A stretch of 57,349 bases of DNA from contig JAMPAZ010000001.1 in NCBI GenBank assembly GCA_023666965.1, positions 315,405 to 372,753 on the forward strand. Direction: 5' to 3'. Numbering within the stretch: the first letter of the stretch is position 1; each line of letters opens with the position of its first letter. The position numbers and the translations under genes were made by a program. Shown here in pieces: positions 43,682 through 52,584 of this stretch. The DNA comes from Muribaculum sp. (GTDB lineage: Bacteria; Bacteroidota; Bacteroidia; Bacteroidales; Muribaculaceae). The notes under the pieces are model-generated. The model had not been told where the DNA came from, did not search any database, and was given only the letters and a program-made list of their open reading frames with translations.

Positions 43682-44158
43682 CTACTCAAATTCCGTGAAG
43701 GCCAGCGGAACCAGCGATTTTACGGAGTTCAAGATATAGTTTTCTCTTTTGCCGGCAAGAATCACGCGTATACCTTTGCCTGACAAACGCTCAAATTCAA
43801 GAAGAGCTTGGCGGCACGCACCGCAAGGCGAGATCGGCTCGTCTGGCTCGACACCGGCAGTGTCGCGCGCGGCTATTGCAATGGAGAGAAACTTGGAGTC
43901 GGGATACTGTGCATGGGCATAATAGGCGGCCGTGCGCTCTGCGCACATGCTCGACGGCGTGGCGGCGTTTTCTTGGTTTGATCCGGTCACCACTTCTCCG
44001 TTGTCAAGCAGAATGGCCGCTCCGACATGGAAATTACTGTAGGGAGCGTATGAACTGTAGGTGGCTTCTCGTGCTTTCAGCACGAGGGCACGGTCGGTTT
44101 CAGTCAGCTCGTCGTCGCGCATCGCCATGATGGGTGTCACAAGTTGTAATTCTTTCAT
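43682..44158 (-). CDS. cdd: Cytidine deaminase
   Basis: This 158-residue enzyme deaminates cytidine and deoxycytidine to uridines for pyrimidine salvage. The zinc site is clear: SMCAERTA (Cys ligand and catalytic Glu) and PCGACRQAL (two Cys ligands), which is the tetrameric class. The N-terminus includes YAPYSNFHVGAA. I chose the ATG at 44158 over the one at 44188, which would add MYLNSNDNYI. It lies upstream of rfbA on the same strand. Confidence 0.95.
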   Translation of the reverse strand: MKELQLVTPIMAMRDDELTETDRALVLKAREATYSSYAPYSNFHVGAAILLDNGEVVTGSNQENAATPSSMCAERTAAYYAHAQYPDSKFLSIAIAARDTAGVEPDEPISPCGACRQALLEFERLSGKGIRVILAGKRENYILNSVKSLVPLAFTEFE

Positions 44159-44209
44159 AATATAATTGTCGTTAGAGTTTAGATACAATCATTTGACTAA
44201 CCAACAATG

Positions 44210-44217
44210 CAAAGGTA
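44210..44217 (-). promoter_or_regulatory. -7 element (TACCTTTG) for cdd
   Basis: TACCTTTG on the minus strand, 51 bases before the cdd ATG. No TTTG at the -33 spacing. The rest of 44218-44421 is AT-rich intergenic DNA; I see no clear promoter for the divergent receptor gene. Confidence 0.45.
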
Positions 44218-44421
44218 GCATTTTACTTTGTATTTCTGTATTTTTAACGCTGTGATTGTGGAATTAAAGCTTGTTACGTCCGAGGAGAGGTGTTAAGGAG
44301 TGTTTAAAAGTGTTTTCGGTCTATAAAATGTAAAAAATACACTTATTCGGTTAAACTTTTTTTTGTTAGCGAGTCATAAGATTGTGGAAAAAATAATAGC
44401 ATTCTGAAAAAACAGTAAAAA

Positions 44422-47298
44422 ATGACACAAATTCTACGACGGTCGGTAATGGCCATCGCTCTGACGGTATGGGGCTTATGTGCTCTCTCTGCGGCAAATG
44501 TCAATGGCACGGTAAAGGACAGTATCGGAGAACCGATGATCGAGGCGACCATACGCTTGCTCTCGGCTAAAGACAGCTCTTTTGTAAAAGGCGGTACAAC
44601 TAATCTCAATGGCAAATTCACAATTCGGGATGTCAAGCAGGGTAGCTATATCGTGCAGGCATCTTATATCGGTTATGACAATGCCTACGCCAATGTCAAG
44701 GTAGGTTCCGGCAACGCCAATGTTAATATGGTGATGAAGGAGTCGGCCATAATGCTTAAGGAGATGGTGGTCACCGGGGTAAAGACCGAGATAACTGTCA
44801 AAGAGGATACGATAGAATATAATGCAGGCTCTTATAAGACACAGCCTAACGCGGTGATGGAAGATCTGCTGAAAAAGCTTCCGGGGGTAGAAGTTGACGC
44901 CGACGGAAAGATTACGGCCGGAGGTAAGGAAGTGAAGAAAATCTTGGTAGATGGTGAAGAGTTTTTTGCCGACGACCCGAAAGTGGCTTCCAAGAATCTG
45001 CCGGTTGAGATGATCAACAAACTTCAGGTGATTGACCGAAAAAGTGACCTTGCGCGTTTAACCGGCGTGGACGACGGCGAGGAGGAGACTGTCATTAATC
45101 TTACTGTGAAGGAAGGAATGAAAAATGGCTGGTTTGGAGTGGTCAACGCCGGTTACGGTACCGACGACCGTTATGCCGCTGACTTTAACGTCAACCGTTT
45201 TTGGAACAGCAACCAACTCGTGTTCCTTGGCAATTTCAACAATGTCAACCAGCTTGGATTCACCGACAGCAACGGCAACCGTTTCCGTCGATTTGGCGGG
45301 GGCAACGGTATCACCACGTCCCAGTCGTTTGGTATCAATTTCAATGTCGGTAAGTCGGACAAGACGTTCCGTGTAGGCGGTGACGTCATGTACAGCCACA
45401 CCGACCAATACTCGCGTCAACGTCAGGAACGAAAGTATGCGTTTGAGGATTCGACCTCATACGTAAGCAGTCGCTCGCGTTCGGAGGATAAAGGCCATAA
45501 TATTCGTGGAGATTTCCGTTTACAATGGAAAACGGACTCCAACACTACTATTGAGTTCCGCCCGAGATTCTCGCTAAACTTTAATGATTCCGAAAGTTCC
45601 GACTCATCAAATACCCGCGGAGGCAGAGGGCATCGCAATGCTTATGAAGAGGGTGCATTAATCACTAAAAGTATGAACACCGGCAACTCGCATGGCAAGT
45701 CGTATGAGGCAGGCGGAGACCTATGGTTCAACCACAATGTTAAGTCGCATCCCGGACGTTCCTTCTCAGCGGCTTTGGAATACAGTTTCAGCAATGTGCG
45801 CGAAAAAGACAACAGCTTCTCATGGAACCGTTTCTATTCACTTCTTATGGCTGATAATCCCGACAGTATAGTAGATGAGTTTACGAACAATCATACGTGG
45901 AGCAACCGGGTCGGAGGACGTATTTCTTGGACTGAGCCGTTGGGCGATGTCAAAAACGGACGTTTCATCACAATCAGTTACCGCGCAACATACCGGTTCA
46001 ACAATGCCGACAAGAATGTGTATGACTATCCCTTCCAGATGGAAGGCACTTTCCCCGATAATTACCCTGTCAGATTCCCGGGTGTGGATCCGGAATGGAA
46101 CGATACTCTCTCCAATCAATTCCGTAACGACTTCTTCAACCAGCGCTTGCAGGTAGGCTTCCGTCAGGTGACCAAGGCCATCAATCTTGATGTAGGTGTG
46201 GCCCTTGTACCATCCATGTCGCGGAGCAAGGACTTGATACGCAGCGAACGCAATATTCCCGAACGTTGGGTGTGGAACTTTGCCCCCTATATGCGATTCC
46301 GGTATAAAATGAGCAATTCTCGGAGTATGAACATCGACTATCGCGGAAATGCTTCCGAGCCGTCATTGAGCCAATTGCAGCCTGTGGCCGACTATAGCAA
46401 TCCGATGAGGGTTGTCAGAGGTAATCCGGACTTGAAGCCTTCGTTCCGCCACAATCTGCGCGTACGTTTCCAAGATTTCGACATGTCTACGCAACGGTCG
46501 ATAATGGCCATGTTCAACGTCAATATGACTCAAAACAGCATTGTGTCGAAGACTGTGTTCAGTCCTGTGACCGGTGGGCAAGAGACAACTTATGCGAATG
46601 TCAACGGCAATTGGGGGGCAGATATGTTCACGATGGTGTCGTTGCCGTTCCGAAACAAAAATTGGCAGTTCAATGCTAACGTTATGGGTCGATACAATCA
46701 AAGTATCGGTTTTAACAACGGTGTCCGCAACCGCAATAGTTCATATAGCGTCAATCCGTCGATAGCTCTGGCTTTCCGTCCTGAGGATTGGGACTTGGAG
46801 ATTCGCCCGTACTACGGATTGCAATCAACCCACAACTCGGTGCAACGAAACAATAATATGGATATCCATTCTTACGGCGGACGCTTTAGCGGCACCTGGT
46901 ATTCGAGCTTCGGCCTTGTCCTAAGCACAGATTTGAGCTATTCGGATGCTACCGGTTATTCTCAGGGCTATGATACGCGGCAATGGATGTGGAATGCCTC
47001 CATCTCTTACCAGTTCCTGCGTGACCGCTCTCTTACATTGGCAATCAAGGGTTACGACCTTCTTCAACAGCAGAAGAATGTGCGTCGAACCTCGAATGGT
47101 AACTACACGGATGATGTCGAATATAATTCTTTGACCCGCTATTTCATGTGTACGCTGTCGTACCGATTCAATACGTTCGGTAAGGGTAAGCGTCCCGAAG
47201 GCGACTTTGGTGGCCCTGGCGGCGGATTCCGTGGCGGACCCGGCGGACCCGGCGGACCGGGCGGACCCGGTGGTGGCCGTCCAGGTGGCCCGCGCTGA
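44422..47298 (+). CDS. Large outer-membrane beta-barrel receptor with Gly-Pro tail
   Basis: This 958-residue protein has a signal peptide (to about residue 24) and a carboxypeptidase-regulatory-like beta-sandwich (about 28-110, VNGTVKDSIGEPMIEATIRLL). A plug-like domain follows (KLPGVEVDADGKITAGGKEVKKILVDGEEFF), then a long barrel of the type found in TonB-dependent-receptor relatives without SusC features. No SusD partner is present, so an exporter, assembly factor or small-ligand receptor is open. The last 40 residues are unusual: GPGGPGGPGGPGGG-like repeats after the final strand, encoded by near-perfect 9-base repeats. Confidence 0.85.
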   Translation: MTQILRRSVMAIALTVWGLCALSAANVNGTVKDSIGEPMIEATIRLLSAKDSSFVKGGTTNLNGKFTIRDVKQGSYIVQASYIGYDNAYANVKVGSGNANVNMVMKESAIMLKEMVVTGVKTEITVKEDTIEYNAGSYKTQPNAVMEDLLKKLPGVEVDADGKITAGGKEVKKILVDGEEFFADDPKVASKNLPVEMINKLQVIDRKSDLARLTGVDDGEEETVINLTVKEGMKNGWFGVVNAGYGTDDRYAADFNVNRFWNSNQLVFLGNFNNVNQLGFTDSNGNRFRRFGGGNGITTSQSFGINFNVGKSDKTFRVGGDVMYSHTDQYSRQRQERKYAFEDSTSYVSSRSRSEDKGHNIRGDFRLQWKTDSNTTIEFRPRFSLNFNDSESSDSSNTRGGRGHRNAYEEGALITKSMNTGNSHGKSYEAGGDLWFNHNVKSHPGRSFSAALEYSFSNVREKDNSFSWNRFYSLLMADNPDSIVDEFTNNHTWSNRVGGRISWTEPLGDVKNGRFITISYRATYRFNNADKNVYDYPFQMEGTFPDNYPVRFPGVDPEWNDTLSNQFRNDFFNQRLQVGFRQVTKAINLDVGVALVPSMSRSKDLIRSERNIPERWVWNFAPYMRFRYKMSNSRSMNIDYRGNASEPSLSQLQPVADYSNPMRVVRGNPDLKPSFRHNLRVRFQDFDMSTQRSIMAMFNVNMTQNSIVSKTVFSPVTGGQETTYANVNGNWGADMFTMVSLPFRNKNWQFNANVMGRYNQSIGFNNGVRNRNSSYSVNPSIALAFRPEDWDLEIRPYYGLQSTHNSVQRNNNMDIHSYGGRFSGTWYSSFGLVLSTDLSYSDATGYSQGYDTRQWMWNASISYQFLRDRSLTLAIKGYDLLQQQKNVRRTSNGNYTDDVEYNSLTRYFMCTLSYRFNTFGKGKRPEGDFGGPGGGFRGGPGGPGGPGGPGGGRPGGPR

Positions 47299-47320
47299 TA
47301 ATTCAAAAATATTACGTAAT

Positions 47321-47365
47321 TTTACGCTGTCAAAACCCCGTAGGGTCTTGGCGGCGTAAATTTTT
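47321..47365 (+). terminator. Intrinsic terminator after the receptor gene
   Basis: TTTACGC pairs with GCGTAAA. Inside it a second stem, CAA-A-ACCC, closes on GGGT-C-TTG. Five T follow. It stops just before the next ATG at 47373. Confidence 0.85.
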
Positions 47366-47372
47366 ATAGCTT

Positions 47373-48422
47373 ATGGTACAGATTGGCGACATAGTAAGGT
47401 ATCTTAATGCTGTCGGTGGTGGGCGTGTCACTCGCCTCGACGGCAATATGGCGTATGTGGATGAGGACGGGTTTGAGACTCCCGTCTTAATTAAAGAGTG
47501 TGTGGTGGTTACTCCTGCACAGCCGGCAAAAGTTGCCGAAAGTAAGTATGTAGCTCCGGCCTCAGCTCCGGTCCCCGGCCGTAAGGCCGACCCTGCGAAT
47601 GAACCGGTGGTTGAGACTGATGGAGGCGATTTGCTGAACATTGTGCTCGGTTATGAAGCTGAGGAAATCAAGCATCTTAACACTACGGAATATGATGCTT
47701 ACCTTGTTAATGACTCTAACTATTTTTTGTATTTCACATATCTGACTCGTGCCGACGGCCATGATTGGGTGACTCGATATGCCGACATCGTGGAGCCGAA
47801 CATGCAGATCCACGTACAGCACCTTACCCGCGAGGATATACCCTCGATAGACCGAGTATGCGTACAATACGTGGCGTTTAAGCGCGATAAGGAGTTCAAG
47901 CTGAAGTCTCCGGTGGCAGTCGAATATGCTGTGGATGCGACAAAATTCTTCAAACTGCATTGCTTTAGGGAAAATGTATATTTTGACACTCCGGTCATTG
48001 CGTTTGACATTGTTAAAAACGACATCCCTCAGCGTACGATGGTCATCGACAGCGGTAGGCTCGAAGAGGCAATTAAGTCGAAGCGTTTAGCCGATAAGCC
48101 TGAGCGCCGGCCGGTGGAGAGACACCGCAAGGAGAAGCCTGAGGTGATAGAGGTAGACTTGCATATAGACGAGTTGCTCGACAGTAAATCCGGCCTGTCT
48201 AACACCGACATGCTCAACGTCCAGTTGCGTGAATTTAACCGCGTGATGCAGGAAAATCTTAAGCATAAGGGTCAAAAGATCGTGTTTATACATGGCAAAG
48301 GCGAGGGTGTGTTGCGCAACGCGCTTCTTAAGGAACTCCGGTTGAAGTATAAGCACTGCGATGTCCAGGATGCATCTTTCCGCGAGTATGGATTCGGCGC
48401 TACCCAGGTGACCATCAGATAG
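47373..48422 (+). CDS. DUF2027 protein with C-terminal Smr domain
   Basis: This 349-residue cytoplasmic protein has an N-terminal SH3-like segment (IGDIVRYLNAVGGGRVTRLDGNMAYVDEDGFE) and a central DUF2027 beta domain. The C-terminal Smr domain (about 265-349) has VDLHIDELL, IVFIHGKGEGVLRNALL and a final GATQVTIR. Smr domains, as in MutS2, are nucleases or ribosome-collision sensors in other bacteria; the HGKG loop seen here is the typical catalytic segment. The family is restricted to Bacteroidota and its role is not established. Confidence 0.88.
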   Translation: MVQIGDIVRYLNAVGGGRVTRLDGNMAYVDEDGFETPVLIKECVVVTPAQPAKVAESKYVAPASAPVPGRKADPANEPVVETDGGDLLNIVLGYEAEEIKHLNTTEYDAYLVNDSNYFLYFTYLTRADGHDWVTRYADIVEPNMQIHVQHLTREDIPSIDRVCVQYVAFKRDKEFKLKSPVAVEYAVDATKFFKLHCFRENVYFDTPVIAFDIVKNDIPQRTMVIDSGRLEEAIKSKRLADKPERRPVERHRKEKPEVIEVDLHIDELLDSKSGLSNTDMLNVQLREFNRVMQENLKHKGQKIVFIHGKGEGVLRNALLKELRLKYKHCDVQDASFREYGFGATQVTIR

Positions 48423-48431
48423 CCTCTTGAA

Positions 48432-49205
48432 ATGATATTTTGCTTCAGCGGCACCGGAAACTCGCGCCATGTAGCGCGCCGGCTTGCAGAACTGCTCGGT
48501 CAAGAGATCGTTGAGATGAACCACCTGACATTTGCCGAAGCGCAAGCGATGCCTATAGCCGACGACTTGACTATTTGGGCGTTTCCGATACATTCATGGG
48601 GCTTGCCCGACTTTGTCGTCAAGTTTATTGGCCGTGTCGGCACGGAATGCCGGATGCCATGTCCGGGCCGGCATTATATGGTCTGCACATGTGGCGACGA
48701 CATTGGCCTGGCTCACAAGCAATGGCGGCGGCTTATGGCACAGAAAGGATGGAACGCAATGGCGACGTATTCGGTACAGATGCCCAACACGTATGTGCTC
48801 TTGCCGGGATTTGATGTCGACTCCAAAAAGGTGGTGAAAGAAAAACTCAATGCCTGCGATTCTCGTGTGGAAGCTATAGCGGCTAAGATTGCCGAGGGGT
48901 CGATGACCGACGATGTGGTCGATGGGATGCTGCCGGGCCTTAAGTCGAAGTTAATCTATCCGCTGTTTATGCGCCGCATGATTTCGGCAAAGCCGTTTGC
49001 TTCGGATGCCGACCGGTGCGTGGGGTGTGGCAGGTGTGCATCTGTCTGTCCGTTAGGCAATGTTGTCCTTGACGATGAGCGTCGACCGAAGTGGGGCGGC
49101 CACTGTACGCTTTGTCTGGGATGCTACCATGTGTGTCCGACCGATGCTGTAGGCTATGGACGGCAGACTCGCGGCAAAGGACGTTACTTTTGTCCCGACT
49201 TTTGA
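48432..49205 (+). CDS. EFR1-type flavodoxin/ferredoxin fusion
   Basis: This 257-residue protein joins an N-terminal flavodoxin-like domain (IFCFSGTGNSRHVARRL, the FMN phosphate loop) to a C-terminal two-cluster ferredoxin. The iron-sulfur motifs are CVGCGRCASVCPLG and CTLCLGCYHVCPTDAV. This is the EFR1 arrangement found in anaerobes, an electron carrier between FMN and 4Fe-4S clusters; the partner is unknown. It starts 10 bases after the Smr gene and overlaps the convergent antiporter gene by 22 bases. Confidence 0.92.
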   Translation: MIFCFSGTGNSRHVARRLAELLGQEIVEMNHLTFAEAQAMPIADDLTIWAFPIHSWGLPDFVVKFIGRVGTECRMPCPGRHYMVCTCGDDIGLAHKQWRRLMAQKGWNAMATYSVQMPNTYVLLPGFDVDSKKVVKEKLNACDSRVEAIAAKIAEGSMTDDVVDGMLPGLKSKLIYPLFMRRMISAKPFASDADRCVGCGRCASVCPLGNVVLDDERRPKWGGHCTLCLGCYHVCPTDAVGYGRQTRGKGRYFCPDF

Positions 49206-50503
49206 CTGTCGTTTACTGGAGCCTTGTAGCGTGGAAATCTGAATATAATTGAAAGTGCCACCATTATGGCCAGCATCCACGGATAATATAGGTATGGCCA
49301 AGGAGCTACAGGCGAGATTCCGGCCAACGACGTAGCCAACAGGGTCTGTGCTCCGTAGGGGATTATGCTCTGAACTATGCACGAGCAACTATCGAGAATG
49401 GATGCCGATTTGCGCGGATCGATTCCGTAGCGCCGCGAAATGTCGCGCGACAGCGAGCCTACGGTGATGATTGCGACCGTGTTGTTGGCCGTGCACAAGT
49501 TTACGATGCTTACCAGCAGGGCGATTGCGCACTGCGCTCCGCGTTTGCCCTTGATTCGGGCGGTCAGCACTTGAAGGATGTATTGGATGCCTCCCGCCGC
49601 TTTAATCAGTCCGAGCATTCCCGCCGCCAGAAGGGTTATTATGACCAGATTGCCTACTGAGTCGATGCCTTCGCCCATGAAGCCAAACAGCGTTATCGCG
49701 TCATAACCGAGCCATATACCAAGGGCAAAGGCCACTATGATACCGATTGCAAGAACTACGGTGACGTTGACTCCTGCCAGGGCGGTGACTATTATTGTCA
49801 GGTAGGGCATGATGAGCCATGAATTGCTCTCGCCCAAAGCCTCGGGATTCGGGGCATGGCTTCCCAGCACAGCATATAGGAAGAGTGACCCGACCGCCGC
49901 AGGAAGCGCTATCCAAAGGTTTGCCTTAAACTTATCGTTCATCCGGCACCCTTGCGTGCGGGTTGCGGCTATTGTCGTGTCTGAGATAAACGACAGGTTG
50001 TCGCCGAAGAATGCGCCACCGATCACCACTGCCACGAAGAAGGCTACTGACTCGCTCTCCGACGCGGCAAGTTGCACGGCCAACGGGGTGAGCGCAACGA
50101 CGGTACCCACAGATGTTCCGATGGAGAGGGAAATGAAGCAAGCCGCCAGAAACAGCCCGGGAATGAGCATCTCCGCCGGGAGCCAACGCAGAGCCAAGTT
50201 GACCGTGGCCTCCACCGAGCCGGTGGCTTTGGCAAGTGCCGCAAAGGCTCCGGCGAGGATGAATATCCACACCATATACATTACGTTCGACGAGCCTGCG
50301 TCGCGCGAAAACACTTCTACGCGTTTCGACAGGGGGGTGCCGCGCATGATGGCCACAGCCCATGCCGAAGCCACCAACAGCGCCACGGCTATCGGCATCT
50401 TGTAGAAGTCGCCGATTATGATCGAGACGGCTAAGTAAAATACCAGAAAAACGACTATCGGAGATATGGCCACAAGACCCCTCCGCCATGTTATAGCTGA
50501 CAT
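49184..50503 (-). CDS. NhaC-family Na+/H+ antiporter
   Basis: This 439-residue protein has about 11 membrane helices. Conserved patterns of the NhaC type include CFISLSIGTSVGTVVALTPLA, FFGDNLSFISDTTIAATRTQGC and NLCTANNTVAIITVG. Members exchange sodium for protons, or organic solutes such as malate and lactate. It has a clear promoter and its 3' end overlaps the EFR1 gene tail by 22 bases. Confidence 0.92.
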   Translation of the reverse strand: MSAITWRRGLVAISPIVVFLVFYLAVSIIIGDFYKMPIAVALLVASAWAVAIMRGTPLSKRVEVFSRDAGSSNVMYMVWIFILAGAFAALAKATGSVEATVNLALRWLPAEMLIPGLFLAACFISLSIGTSVGTVVALTPLAVQLAASESESVAFFVAVVIGGAFFGDNLSFISDTTIAATRTQGCRMNDKFKANLWIALPAAVGSLFLYAVLGSHAPNPEALGESNSWLIMPYLTIIVTALAGVNVTVVLAIGIIVAFALGIWLGYDAITLFGFMGEGIDSVGNLVIITLLAAGMLGLIKAAGGIQYILQVLTARIKGKRGAQCAIALLVSIVNLCTANNTVAIITVGSLSRDISRRYGIDPRKSASILDSCSCIVQSIIPYGAQTLLATSLAGISPVAPWPYLYYPWMLAIMVALSIIFRFPRYKAPVNDSQKSGQK

Positions 50504-50510
50504 ATCGGTG

Positions 50511-50542
50511 CAAAGTTACGACAACGATATTAAAACGCCAAA
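50511..50542 (-). promoter_or_regulatory. Bacteroidota promoter for the NhaC gene
   Basis: On the minus strand TTTG (50542-50539), 20 bases, then TAACTTTG (50518-50511), which ends 8 bases before the ATG. The leader would be very short. Confidence 0.7.
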
Positions 50543-50630
50543 CACGTATCAGACAAATCGATGTCGGCAAAATTTAACTTTTATTCACAGTGCTGTACCA
50601 AAAAATATTTCAAGAATTTTTGACCAAATT

Positions 50631-50661
50631 ATTGGACGTTTCAATCTAATCGCTAATTTTG
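50631..50661 (+). promoter_or_regulatory. Bacteroidota promoter of the fimbrial operon
   Basis: ATTG (50631-50634), exactly 19 bases, then TAATTTTG (50654-50661), 69 bases before the ATG at 50731. I see no flanking inverted repeats of the kind that mark invertible promoters. Confidence 0.62.
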
Positions 50662-50677
50662 CGAACAAGATTTAGTG

Positions 50678-50699
50678 AATGATTGGTTAATCAATCATT
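50678..50699. promoter_or_regulatory. Palindrome in the fimbrial operon leader
   Basis: AATGATTG-GTTAAT-CAATCATT is a perfect 8-bp inverted repeat about 10-30 bases after the predicted transcription start. It may be a repressor operator or an mRNA hairpin. Confidence 0.45.
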
Positions 50700-50730
50700 T
50701 GTTTTAGTTGATTTTAATTGTGCGATATAC

Positions 50731-51586
50731 ATGAAAAAGAGATTTGGCATACTCATACTGTTTTGTCTCCTTGTCGCCGTGGCGACGGAGGCATTGGCGG
50801 TTAGTCCCGGTGCCGTTTCTTCTTGTTTCAGTATCCCGACATCCCGCGACGATGCGCAAATTGACTACGGCTATGCGTTGAGAATTTATAAGCCGGCTGT
50901 GGTTAATTTGTCTCAACTGTCAGATAGTCAGCTGATTACCCCCCCCCTATTTGTTAGGGGCATGTTCTGGCGTTAAAGGCAGGTGCCGTTGCGGCAAAGG
51001 TTGCCGTTGCTTCCTGTCGTCCGCGGATTCGGACACGGTAGGGACTTCCAATACCTTAATCTTAGGACTTAAGACCAACCTGCTCTACGACGCGTTGCTC
51101 GTCCCCAATGTCGGAGTCGAGTTCAATCTCGGCCGGGGGTGGAGCGTGGGTGCCGCGGGCTTGTTCGCTTGGTGGAGCGACCGCGGGCGCAATCGGTTTG
51201 AGCGCGTCTATGGGGGCGAGGTCGAGGTGCGCCGTTATTTTGGCAACCGGGCTTCGCGCTGTCCGTTGTCGGGCCATCACGCAGGAGTGTACGCACAAAT
51301 GCTCACTTACGACCTCGAGTGGGGCGGCCCGGGCTACATGTCGGATCTCTCCTACGGTGCCGGCGTGAGCTACGGATATTCCCTGCCGATAGGCCGTCGC
51401 CTGAACCTGGACTTCACGCTCGGAGTGGGATACTTCGGCGGAAAATATAAGAAATATAAGCCCTCTGACGGGCACTACGTCTGGGAAGCCACCCGCAAGC
51501 GCAACTGGTGGGGGCCGACCAAGCTCGAAGTTTCGCTCGTGTGGACAATAGGAGCGTCCGGAAAGAAAGGAGGGTGCCATGAATAA
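50731..51586 (+). CDS. DUF3575 fimbria-associated protein, split by a C9 tract (putatively phase-variable)
   Basis: The first part, from ATG 50731, is a clear export signal (MKKRFGILILFCLLVAVATEALA) plus about 50 residues, and stops at 50976. The second part, in the next frame, is a DUF3575 domain (LGLKTNLLYDALLVPNVGVEFNLG, YGGEVEVRRYFGN) without its own signal or sensible start, ending 51586. The frames meet at nine C (50939-50947). With eight or eleven C the gene would be one frame; with eight C it encodes 284 residues. DUF3575 proteins commonly accompany Bacteroidales fimbrillin genes. As given, the gene is OFF, unless ribosomes or polymerase slip on the tract. The stop overlaps the next start. 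Confidence 0.8.
50939..50947 (+). repeat. Homopolymer C9 tract inside the DUF3575 gene
   Basis: Nine consecutive cytosines lie exactly where the signal-peptide frame must change to reach the DUF3575 frame. Such a run is prone to slipped-strand length change during replication. Confidence 0.95.
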
Positions 51587-52547
51587 ACTGTTGATTGTGT
51601 TCATCAGGAGCACGTTGCTCCTGTCGGTTCTCGGCATGTTTCCGGCATGTTCCCACAAGGAATTGTGCTACGACCACTCCCACACAGTGAGTCTGCGCGT
51701 GAACTTTGACTGGAGCAATGCCCCTGATGCGCGACCCGAGTCGATGTCGGTCTATCTGTTCCCGGTAGACGGGGGAAAGCCCGAACGCTATGAAATCACC
51801 GACTATACCGGCGGCACCATCGTGGTTCCGAAAGGCCGGTTCCATATAATCACGTTCAACAGCGACACTAAGAACATCGTGCGCCGTAACATCGGGGACA
51901 TCAATACCTTCGAGCTTACCACCGACGAGACGTCGCTGCTGTCGGGCCTGTCCACGATGAGCCTGACGACCGGCAACGTACCCCGCGCCGACGGATCGGG
52001 CGACTGCCGCGTGGTGGCGAATCCTGAGCTGTTGTGGTCAACGCGTGTGTCCGACATCGTATTTTCCGACGACGCCTCCGGACACGACCTGTCGCTCGCT
52101 CCGGAGCAGATAGTCGACGTGGTAACGGTCAACATCGCCAATATCGAAAACGTCGAGCACGTACGCGACATGAGCGCGACAATATACGACATGGCAGGAG
52201 GATTTTATCCGGCAAGCCGGCGCCTGACCACGGAGCGGGTAATCATCCCCATCGCCTTGACGGTAAATAAGGACGACGCAACAGCCACCGGAACGTTCCG
52301 CACTTTCGGCCACTGCCCCGAGGAGACGGGAAGCCATCAGATGTATATCTACGCCATAATGGACGACGGCTCAAAGTGGTACTACACATACGACTTGACC
52401 GACAGCGTGCACAATGCCGACGACGGTTCGGAATCGTGGAATTTTGAGATAGACGGACTGGATTTGCCCGAACCGAATCCGGGCGAGGGCGGACTGACGC
52501 CGACAGTCGAAGAATGGGAGAATGTTGAAATAACAATAGATATGTAA
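51579..52547 (+). CDS. FimB/Mfa2-family fimbrial anchor lipoprotein (DUF5119-like)
   Basis: This 322-residue protein has a lipoprotein signal (lipobox MFPACS, Cys near residue 24). A sandwich of transthyretin-like domains of the FimB/Mfa2 type follows: VSLRVNFDWSNAPDARPESMSVYLFP and GRFHIITFNSDTKN. Such proteins cap and anchor the fimbria in the outer membrane and control its length in Porphyromonas. The ATG lies inside the last codons of the DUF3575 gene, so translation should be coupled to it and suffer when that frame is broken. It ends in an acidic Pro-rich segment. The DNA here is GC-rich compared with the tip gene. Confidence 0.85.
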   Translation: MNKLLIVFIRSTLLLSVLGMFPACSHKELCYDHSHTVSLRVNFDWSNAPDARPESMSVYLFPVDGGKPERYEITDYTGGTIVVPKGRFHIITFNSDTKNIVRRNIGDINTFELTTDETSLLSGLSTMSLTTGNVPRADGSGDCRVVANPELLWSTRVSDIVFSDDASGHDLSLAPEQIVDVVTVNIANIENVEHVRDMSATIYDMAGGFYPASRRLTTERVIIPIALTVNKDDATATGTFRTFGHCPEETGSHQMYIYAIMDDGSKWYYTYDLTDSVHNADDGSESWNFEIDGLDLPEPNPGEGGLTPTVEEWENVEITIDM

Positions 52548-52584
52548 CCACATTTATTAATTCACTTTAATAACTTAAATTACA

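Noticed and set aside
50600-50735. Invertible promoter upstream of the fimbrial operon
   Set aside because: No pair of long inverted repeats flanks the promoter and no invertase gene is nearby; the only palindrome is short and lies downstream of the promoter.
50951-51586. DUF3575 frame as an independent gene starting at TTG 50951
   Set aside because: It would lack a signal peptide and begin inside the tract region; the upstream frame supplies exactly the missing export signal.
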